Origin: a bacterium UBP4_UBA6127
GTDB lineage: Bacteria > UBP4 > UBA4092
Assembly: GCA_002428325.1 (NCBI GenBank)
Contig: DIVR01000022.1
Coordinates: 24,411-41,950, forward strand
Reading direction: 5' to 3'
Length of the DNA: 17,540 nt
In this document: in pieces, positions 1 to 5,221 of the stretch
Layout of the letters: each line of letters opens with the position of its first letter
How positions within the stretch are numbered: the stretch's first letter is position 1
The notes under the pieces: model-generated
What the model was told of the DNA's origin: nothing
The model's database searches: none
The model's input: the letters and a program-made list of their open reading frames with translations, nothing else
Made by a program: the position numbers and the translations under genes

Positions 1-353
1 GCTTCAGCCTGTCCGTTCATTCCACCGCCATTAACGATAGCTTTTACATCGAACCGAGTATCAAGCTGGACCAGTTTCATGGCTTCCCATGCCACAGGTT
101 CCAACCGTTTATTACGGAAAAATTCTTCCATCGGCTTTCCATTGACCATGAATTTACCGGTGCCAGGGAGCAGACGAACTCGGGCGGTAGAGGTTTTGCG
201 ACGTCCGGTTCCGAGGTATTGAAGCGGTTTGCCGGCGGAGGCTTTATGTGCCACAACGACTTTTTTAACTTTCGCCGGAGCCTTATCGGCCTGGGCTACT
301 GCCGGTTTTTCCTCAGCGGCGGAGGTGGTTTTAATTTCTTTTTCTTCTGCCAT
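1..353 (-). CDS. rpsI: 30S ribosomal protein S9 (partial, C-terminus outside window)
   Basis: Small-subunit ribosomal protein S9, which contacts 16S rRNA in the head of the 30S subunit. The 117 visible codons carry the S9 core from about residue 45, including YLGTGRRKTSTARVRL, the GKFMVNGKP segment and VNGGGMNGQAEA where the window cuts it. The extreme C-terminal tail that reaches the P-site tRNA is not in view. The ATG at 353 is preceded by AAAGGATC, a good ribosome binding site. Residues 1-44 form a Lys/Ala/Glu-rich extension that typical S9 proteins of about 130 residues lack. It lies 35 bases after rplM, the usual L13-S9 operon order, so it should share the rplM promoter. Identification is firm; only the role of the N-terminal extension is unknown. 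Confidence 0.97.
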   Translation of the reverse strand, partial: MAEEKEIKTTSAAEEKPAVAQADKAPAKVKKVVVAHKASAGKPLQYLGTGRRKTSTARVRLLPGTGKFMVNGKPMEEFFRNKRLEPVAWEAMKLVQLDTRFDVKAIVNGGGMNGQAE

Positions 354-388
354 TTCTGATCCTTTGGTTTCCCTATAGAAATCGTTGA

Positions 389-817
389 TTAGAACTTGAT
401 AGTTTCAGGTTTTTGAGCGACATGCGGATGGTCATTACCATTATAAACCCGAATGCGGGTCATGCTGGCACGGCCTAACCGGTTTTTCGGAACCATTCCC
501 CTAACGGCTTCATAAATCACTTTTTCCGGTTTTTTTGCCATCATATCTTTTAAAGGGGTTACTTTCAGATGTCCAATATAACCAGAATGCCGGAAATAGA
601 GTTTGTTTTCCATCTTGTTACCAGTGACATGGATTTTGTCGGCATTAAGGACAACAACATGATCCCGGTTAGAGATGAAGGGTGTATAAGTCGGCAAATG
701 TTTGCCTTGCAGGATACGGGCTATCTGAGTAGCCAACCGTCCCAGGGTAACGCCTTCAGCGTCAACAATATACCATTTGGGTTGAATTTCTTTAGTTTTT
801 AAAACAAACGTCTTCAT
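389..817 (-). CDS. rplM: 50S ribosomal protein L13
   Basis: Large-subunit ribosomal protein L13, an early-assembling 23S rRNA-binding protein. The 142 residues match the family's usual length. Diagnostic segments are WYIVDAEGVTLGRLATQIA near the N-terminus, HVVVLNADKIHVTGNK, YFRHSGYIGHLK and the EAVRGMVPKNRLGRASMTRIRVY region. The reading frame stays open upstream to 883, but I start at the ATG at 817. This gives the normal L13 N-terminus (MKTFVLKTKEIQPKWY) and is preceded by AGAGAGGA. It is first in the rplM-rpsI operon, with a well-formed promoter at 855-883. No long structured leader is visible between promoter and start. Confidence 0.97.
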   Translation of the reverse strand: MKTFVLKTKEIQPKWYIVDAEGVTLGRLATQIARILQGKHLPTYTPFISNRDHVVVLNADKIHVTGNKMENKLYFRHSGYIGHLKVTPLKDMMAKKPEKVIYEAVRGMVPKNRLGRASMTRIRVYNGNDHPHVAQKPETIKF

Positions 818-854
818 CGGTACGTTTTCCTCTCTTAGCATAAACAGAAATAAT

Positions 855-883
855 ATTTTACATGGTTTGCGAGATGGCGTCAA
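855..883 (-). promoter_or_regulatory. Sigma-70-type promoter of rplM-rpsI
   Basis: On the minus strand TTGACG (878-883) and TAAAAT (855-860) are separated by exactly 17 bases. Transcription would start near 848, about 30 bases before the rplM start codon. The element overlaps the DNA just upstream of the divergent lipoprotein gene at 904, so the two may interfere. Confidence 0.75.
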
Positions 884-903
884 TCATGATAATCTAAAAA
901 ACC

Positions 904-1701
904 ATGAGAAAAAGCCTAAAATTTGCCAATATTTGCCTGTTACTGAGTATCCTTATCCTATTAAGCGGATGTTCCTATATCCGATATACGGATATTCAGA
1001 ACCAAATTGAAACCGATACTGTATTGACACGGGATAAGTCACCCTACCGTTTAATCGGGGATGTTACCGTAGCTCCGGGAGTGACCCTGACGATTGAACC
1101 AGGGGTCTCAATCCAATATGCCGGTAACAACTGGCTGATAGTCAAAGGCCGGATTGTTGCCCAAGGAACTTCCGATTTGCCGGTTGATTTCGGACGCGAT
1201 AATTTACGAGTCCATGGGTATCGGGGAATTCGATTAATGGCTAATGATAAAATGTCTCCATCTATTTTATCAAATATTTACCTTCATGAGTCAGATTATG
1301 GAATTTATTTAGATGGGGCCAGGGCAGAAATTACTTTCAGCCTGATTTCAGGCAATGGGGAAGGGATCCATCTATGGAATTCCAATGCCAGGGTGGAGGG
1401 GAACCAAATCCTGGATAACCAGGATGTTGGGATATATACCGGAGGGGGAAATCCCCTGATTCGGAAGAATATCCTGAAAGGCAATGGAATCGCCCTGAAT
1501 CTGGATTACAGCAGTTTCCCTGTTTTTACTGGAAACCGAATTGATATCAATCACCCTGTTTTTGTCTCTGCCAGCCGTATTTCCGGAAATTATGATTTAT
1601 CTGCCAATAACTGGGGGACTCTGGATAATCAGGTCCTGCAGTCAAAAATCCAGATAAAAGAAGGACCCAGCCAGAATTTGAATATCCGACTGAGTCCATA
1701 G
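904..1701 (+). CDS. Lipoprotein with right-handed beta-helix (NosD/pectate-lyase-like repeats)
   Basis: Predicted cell-envelope lipoprotein of 265 residues. A basic N-terminus and hydrophobic stretch (residues 10-20) end in the lipobox LSGC with Cys23 as the lipidated residue. Residues 50-85 (VTVAPGVTLTIEPGVSIQYAG) and about 120-215 contain repeated N/G-rich rungs such as NGEGIHLWNSNARVEGN and NQDVGIYTGGGNPLIRKN, spaced about 22 residues apart, as in parallel beta-helix proteins. Such folds are found in polysaccharide lyases and in surface proteins that bind or shape carbohydrate; no catalytic set can be named here. It is transcribed divergently from rplM. There is no Shine-Dalgarno sequence before the ATG, and a GATAAT box at 888-893 lies only 10 bases upstream. 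The mRNA may therefore be almost leaderless. The exact function is unknown. Confidence 0.85.
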   Translation: MRKSLKFANICLLLSILILLSGCSYIRYTDIQNQIETDTVLTRDKSPYRLIGDVTVAPGVTLTIEPGVSIQYAGNNWLIVKGRIVAQGTSDLPVDFGRDNLRVHGYRGIRLMANDKMSPSILSNIYLHESDYGIYLDGARAEITFSLISGNGEGIHLWNSNARVEGNQILDNQDVGIYTGGGNPLIRKNILKGNGIALNLDYSSFPVFTGNRIDINHPVFVSASRISGNYDLSANNWGTLDNQVLQSKIQIKEGPSQNLNIRLSP

Positions 1702-1732
1702 ATTTTAATAGTATTCAGATTTCTTGGGGTGC

Positions 1733-3223
1733 TTAATTGGACTTACCCGGCTCATCAGAGGTCCTTGTTCCCTTAAAGTCGAATAAATGCCCCATAAGGG
1801 CTCGGGCACTTCGATAGAGATACGCAATATCTTCCGTCCCTTTAATATCTCTTAATACTTTCCAGATAAATTTAGGATGAATAACTCCCGAATAGATACT
1901 GTGAGCCATTTTCATCACTTCGTCTGGTTTCATATCCGGAACATGGAGGACCGGTTCGGTCATCCCATACCGTTCCCATTCGCCCGGGGGGACTGTCAAC
2001 CAGCCATTTTCAACGGCCTGGTCATAAAGAGGAGTCCCAGGGTAAGGAATCACTACCGTTCCCTGCAGAGTATCAGCTAATCCTTCCCGCATCAGGTATT
2101 TTGCCAAATTAACCGTATTCAACGCATCCTGTTTGGTTTCCCAGGGATAACCCACCATGATAGTCAAGTGGACTTCCAATCCGGCGTTTTTGGCAATGCG
2201 GCATTTTTCGGCAACCAGCCCGATTTCAGATTTCTTTCTTAATCGGTTGACGGTTTCCTGGTTAGCCGATTCCAGCCCCATCTTCATCCAGCGGAATCCT
2301 GCTGATTTCATGGTCTGGGCAAGTTTTGGATTAAAGTAATCAAAACGGAAGTTACAGTCAAAATAGATTTTCTTGTTATATCCCCGCTCAATCATGCCCT
2401 CGCAAAATTCCTGCATATAACCGCCGATGGGGAAGGTGCCGGTATCGTCAAAAATTTCCCGGATACCGTAGTGTTCAATCAGGAATCCAATTTCATCCAA
2501 TAAGTTCTGAGGGGTTCTGACTTTGAATCGGGGAGCGATGGTGGTCCAGCTGCAGAAAGTGCATTTCCCATAAGGACAATCCCGCCCTGCCAGTGTGTAT
2601 GTAAAAGGGGTTCTTTTATAGAGAAATTCCCCATACATCCACCATTTGGTTAATTCACGGTCAATCCAGGGCAGCTCATCCAGTTTGCCAACTAAGTCGA
2701 ATTTCCCTGAATTGGCGATTTTCCCTTCCGAGTCCCGATAATAAATCCCGGCACGGAGTTCTGCTCCATTCCTGAGAGATTTGGCAATCGACAGGCCCAG
2801 AAAATCGTAATCACCACCGGTAATCACAAAATCCACCAGGGAATTCCGCATGGATTCTTCCGGCATGGCGGTTACATGGTCCCCATATAATACAAATTTG
2901 CAATTGGGAAACATTTCTTTCATTTGCCCGATTATCTTCCAATACTGTTTTACGGTCGGGGTCTTGGTTTCTATAAATAGTAAGTCTGGCTGAAATTTCT
3001 TCATTTCGGCCAGGTATTGTTCAAAACTCCATTCCTCGGCTATTCCATCCATCCAAGCTGTCTCAAAGTCATTCTTGGATAATAAAGTCGCCAAGGAGGC
3101 GGGTATCATCGGATAAATATAAGAAGGATTATGGAACCATTGAAATTGTCGGTTCTGACCCAGGGTGGCTTGGGATACCCCATCCGGGGCTCTTAACGGT
3201 GGATATGTTACGGCTACACGCAT
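1733..3223 (-). CDS. B12-binding-domain-like radical SAM protein with CX4CX2C cluster motif
   Basis: Radical S-adenosylmethionine enzyme of 496 residues, in the group that carries an N-terminal cobalamin-binding-like Rossmann domain (about 1-170) before the radical SAM barrel (about 205-420). The N-terminal part has the family's DLLFIETKTPT and FVLYGDHVTAMPEE segments but no DXHXXG lower-ligand motif. The cluster cysteines are Cys216, Cys221 and Cys224 in DCPYGKCTFC. This is CX4CX2C, one residue longer than the classical CX3CX2C; the DNA reads clearly (TGT CCT TAT GGG AAA TGC ACT TTC TGC). Later segments include MGLESANQETVNRLRKKS and TIMVGYPWET. The start is supported by AAAGGAT upstream of the ATG. 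Members of this superfamily methylate or rearrange lipids, tetrapyrroles or antibiotics. The gene stands alone, convergent with the lipoprotein gene, so no substrate can be inferred. Confidence 0.88.
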   Translation of the reverse strand: MRVAVTYPPLRAPDGVSQATLGQNRQFQWFHNPSYIYPMIPASLATLLSKNDFETAWMDGIAEEWSFEQYLAEMKKFQPDLLFIETKTPTVKQYWKIIGQMKEMFPNCKFVLYGDHVTAMPEESMRNSLVDFVITGGDYDFLGLSIAKSLRNGAELRAGIYYRDSEGKIANSGKFDLVGKLDELPWIDRELTKWWMYGEFLYKRTPFTYTLAGRDCPYGKCTFCSWTTIAPRFKVRTPQNLLDEIGFLIEHYGIREIFDDTGTFPIGGYMQEFCEGMIERGYNKKIYFDCNFRFDYFNPKLAQTMKSAGFRWMKMGLESANQETVNRLRKKSEIGLVAEKCRIAKNAGLEVHLTIMVGYPWETKQDALNTVNLAKYLMREGLADTLQGTVVIPYPGTPLYDQAVENGWLTVPPGEWERYGMTEPVLHVPDMKPDEVMKMAHSIYSGVIHPKFIWKVLRDIKGTEDIAYLYRSARALMGHLFDFKGTRTSDEPGKSN

Positions 3224-3391
3224 TTTCTATCCTTTTTTTCGTGAACGTTTCTTCTTTATGCTGTCTTTCTCGAATCTAGGGTATTCTGGATGAATTGTCA
3301 AGTAAAAAAGTCAACAATAAATTGGGTAAGACTCGAAATAGGCATTGTTCCAAAGATAATAATACAGGGAGCTGAAAAAGGGAAGAAAAAA

Positions 3392-3466
3392 TGGAGCGGG
3401 AGACGGGACTTGAACCCGCAACGACCACCTTGGAAGGGTGGTGTTCTACCATTGAACTACTCCCGC
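3392..3466 (-). tRNA. tRNA-Gly (anticodon TCC), CCA encoded
   Basis: The minus strand folds as a complete cloverleaf: acceptor GCGGGAG paired with CTCCCGC, D-arm GTTC/GAAC, and anticodon stem CCACC/GGTGG with loop CTTCCAA, giving anticodon TCC. The T-arm GCGGG/CCCGT carries the loop TTCAAGT. Discriminator T and a genomically encoded CCA complete the 75-base gene. Six T residues follow the CCA directly and probably form part of its terminator. It reads GGA and related glycine codons. It is a single-gene unit with its own promoter at 3492-3521. Confidence 0.97.
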
Positions 3467-3491
3467 AAAGGGAAGATAAACAGTATAGAAA

Positions 3492-3521
3492 ATCATAAGG
3501 GAATGGGGTAAATCCTGTCAA
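3492..3521 (-). promoter_or_regulatory. Promoter of tRNA-Gly
   Basis: The minus strand carries a perfect TTGACA (3516-3521), an 18-base spacer and TATGAT (3492-3497). The predicted start near 3485 is about 20 bases before the mature 5' end of the tRNA. Confidence 0.75.
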
Positions 3522-3607
3522 GAGAAAGCTTTTAAATCTTTTTAAACCAATCTGATAATTTAACCTTTTGGGGGAGTAAACTGACTATTTTTTCGGAGGG
3601 GAACGGA

Positions 3608-3644
3608 GAGTTAACGGAGCGGGTCAGAGACACTCCGTTAACTC
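3608..3644. repeat. Inverted repeat, 12-bp perfect arms
   Basis: GAGTTAACGGAG (3608-3619) and its exact reverse complement CTCCGTTAACTC (3633-3644) flank a 13-base loop. A 2-base bulge would lengthen the stem on the outside. No T-run follows on either strand, so it is not a classical intrinsic terminator. It lies between the tRNA-Gly promoter and dprA and could be a protein-binding site or an RNA hairpin in the dprA leader if transcription begins further upstream than proposed. Confidence 0.7.
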
Positions 3645-3689
3645 CGGGTATAAACTAAGGGGAGATTCCAGGAGAATAAAAAAGGTAAG

Positions 3690-3719
3690 TTGAAAATTTA
3701 TAATGATATAAACTAAAAT
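3690..3719 (+). promoter_or_regulatory. Possible promoter of the dprA-family gene
   Basis: TTGAAA (3690-3695) and TAAAAT (3714-3719) lie 18 bases apart, placing a start near 3726, only about 13 bases before the ATG. A perfect TATAAT at 3699-3704 is an alternative -10 but has no convincing -35. The area is AT-rich, so chance matches are likely. Confidence 0.35.
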
Positions 3720-3738
3720 CTAGGGCCAGAGAAATCCA

Positions 3739-4659
3739 ATGATAAAAAACAATTCCATACAGTGGCTGGTATTAGAGAAAGCCTTATTATTAAGCAAAGC
3801 ATCTCTCCAAGAAATTGGGATGAGGTTGTCTGGAGATTATCCCCAATCCCAAAACGGCAAGGAGTTCTTTGGGAGATTGAAGTTACTCCGAACCCAGGTG
3901 GATTTTAAGATACCCCTTCAGGAAATAGTTGAAAAATCATGGGAGGAGGCTGAATCTATTATAGATAGTTCAGCCAGATATGGGATTCATCTGATTTGTT
4001 GGGAAGATGAATTATATCCATCCCGGTTAAGGCAACGGGGGGATGCACCCCTGGTAATCTATTATCGGGGAAATCCTATCTGCCTGAATGGACCCCAAAC
4101 CCTGGGGATCGTTGGTACCCGAAATCCCACATATATGGGAAAACAATGGGCGTTTAAAGCGGGTTATCAGTGTGCCCAAAAGAGCATCATTATGGTCAGC
4201 GGCATGGCCAGGGGCTGTGATCAGGAAGCTCATCTGGGTACCTTGGAGGGAAAAGGGCAAACTATTGGAGTGCTTGCTTTTGGTTTAGAAAGAATCAGGG
4301 AAAGTTACCTGCGAAAAATGGAAGAACTGATTCTGGAAAATCAAGGATGCCTGATTAGTGAATATCCTCCTGAAACAGTGCCTCGAATCAATTATTTTGT
4401 GGCGCGGAACAGAATCATCAGTGCCTTGGGAGACAAATTGTTGGTAGTCGAAACAGGAGTGCACGGGGGAACCATGCATACGGTTCGATTTGCCCTGGAA
4501 GATAAAAAGCCGATTGGTTGTTGGTATTCATCTCCAGAACCTCTAAAACAACCCCTTCGGGAAGGAAATCAGGTGCTGATTGAGCAAGGTTGGGCCCTTC
4601 CCCTTAAATCTGATGAGGATCTGAATTATTATCTGAAAAAATTTCCGGTTGAGAAATAA
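3739..4659 (+). CDS. dprA: DNA processing protein DprA/Smf family
   Basis: DprA/Smf proteins bind incoming single-stranded DNA during natural transformation and load RecA. The 306 residues show the Rossmann-like core: TLGIVGTRNPTYMGKQ (121-136), VSGMARGCDQEAHLGTL (153-169, the SGxARGxD signature), ISEYPPETVPRINYF (206-220) and RNRIISALGDKLLVVE (223-238). The second half is divergent. The family's usual SG(S/T)L-type segment reads VHGGTMHTVRFAL here, and the protein ends soon after the core with no C-terminal winged helix. Residues 1-110 match no domain I can name. No clear Shine-Dalgarno precedes the ATG. It is a single gene, so a transformation role cannot be confirmed; it could be a DprA paralogue with another DNA-related role. 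Confidence 0.88.
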   Translation: MIKNNSIQWLVLEKALLLSKASLQEIGMRLSGDYPQSQNGKEFFGRLKLLRTQVDFKIPLQEIVEKSWEEAESIIDSSARYGIHLICWEDELYPSRLRQRGDAPLVIYYRGNPICLNGPQTLGIVGTRNPTYMGKQWAFKAGYQCAQKSIIMVSGMARGCDQEAHLGTLEGKGQTIGVLAFGLERIRESYLRKMEELILENQGCLISEYPPETVPRINYFVARNRIISALGDKLLVVETGVHGGTMHTVRFALEDKKPIGCWYSSPEPLKQPLREGNQVLIEQGWALPLKSDEDLNYYLKKFPVEK

Positions 4660-4697
4660 GGATAGAACTAAAATAGTTTCCCTGAATCCGTTTTTTT
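4660..4697 (+). terminator. Weak candidate terminator after dprA
   Basis: Just after the stop codon, AACTA/TAGTT (4666-4670 and 4674-4678) can pair, with an outer GGAT/ATCC (4660-4663 and 4686-4689). Seven T residues follow at 4691-4697. The stem is short and interrupted, so this is only a plausible intrinsic terminator. Confidence 0.35.
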
Positions 4698-4776
4698 GAG
4701 TTTTATTCAATTTCCCTAGTGGCAATCCTATTCCCATGAGGTTTAAAACTTACCCTTTCGATTTCCCCTTCTTTGG

Positions 4777-4794
4777 TTTTGACAGCTGTCAAAA
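4777..4794. promoter_or_regulatory. Perfect 18-bp palindrome, possible operator
   Basis: TTTTGACAGCTGTCAAAA is an exact palindrome in the 196-base convergent gap between dprA and the cupin gene. It holds TTGACA on both strands, but neither copy has a convincing -10 box at a normal distance. It resembles a dimeric-regulator site, though it sits at gene 3' ends rather than upstream of any visible gene, so the role is open. Confidence 0.4.
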
Positions 4795-4855
4795 TATTAT
4801 AAGATTGAAAATAAAAGGGATAACAGATATAGGGAAGGGAGTGATTGCTTTGTTT

Positions 4856-5179
4856 CTATGGGAAAATGGGTATAAAGGATATTCCCAGCATTTTCACCTT
4901 CTGGTCTGACTCATTCCAGACTGAATGGGATAAATGGCCCGGAACCCGATAAGAGTCATTTTCTTTGACAGAAATTTTCTTTCCTTCAATTTCCAGAGTG
5001 GCTTCTCCCTCCAAAACAATAAATAAATGGTCATGGGGATGGGTGTGGGAAGGTGAAGGCCCACCTCCACCCGGTTCGATTTCAGCCAAAGAACAATCAT
5101 TGAAGCTTCCTGTCTGCGCACCGCAGATTTTCAGTGCCTGGAATCCTTTATGATGAGGTGGAACAAAATAGTCAGGCAT
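4856..5179 (-). CDS. Small single-domain cupin protein
   Basis: A 107-residue cupin (double-stranded beta-helix). Motif 1 reads GPSPSHTHPHDHLFIVLEGE (40-59) and motif 2 VPGHLSHSVWN (79-89). The classical motif-1 Glu is replaced by His51, so the likely metal ligands are His45, His47, His51 and His85: a four-His site in place of three His plus Glu. Single cupins of this size bind sugars, small acids or metal and act as isomerases, dioxygenases or sensors; the sequence does not decide which. The gene follows the NPCBM glycosidase on the same strand after a 42-base gap, so co-transcription and a role in the same sugar pathway are likely but inferred. A purine-rich AAAGGATGG precedes the ATG. Confidence 0.85.
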   Translation of the reverse strand: MPDYFVPPHHKGFQALKICGAQTGSFNDCSLAEIEPGGGGPSPSHTHPHDHLFIVLEGEATLEIEGKKISVKENDSYRVPGHLSHSVWNESDQKVKMLGISFIPIFP

Positions 5180-5221
5180 CGGGACCCATCCTTTCCTGCT
5201 GAGATTTCAAAAGATTATGGA

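Noticed and set aside
818..883. Upstream extension of rplM to 883
   Set aside because: It would add 22 residues not found in L13 and run through the promoter; the ATG at 817 has a ribosome binding site and the normal N-terminus.
3276..3521. Open frames on both strands over the tRNA-Gly
   Set aside because: They are artefacts of the tRNA gene, like the peptide GRRDLNPQRPP, a familiar false translation of tRNA antisense.
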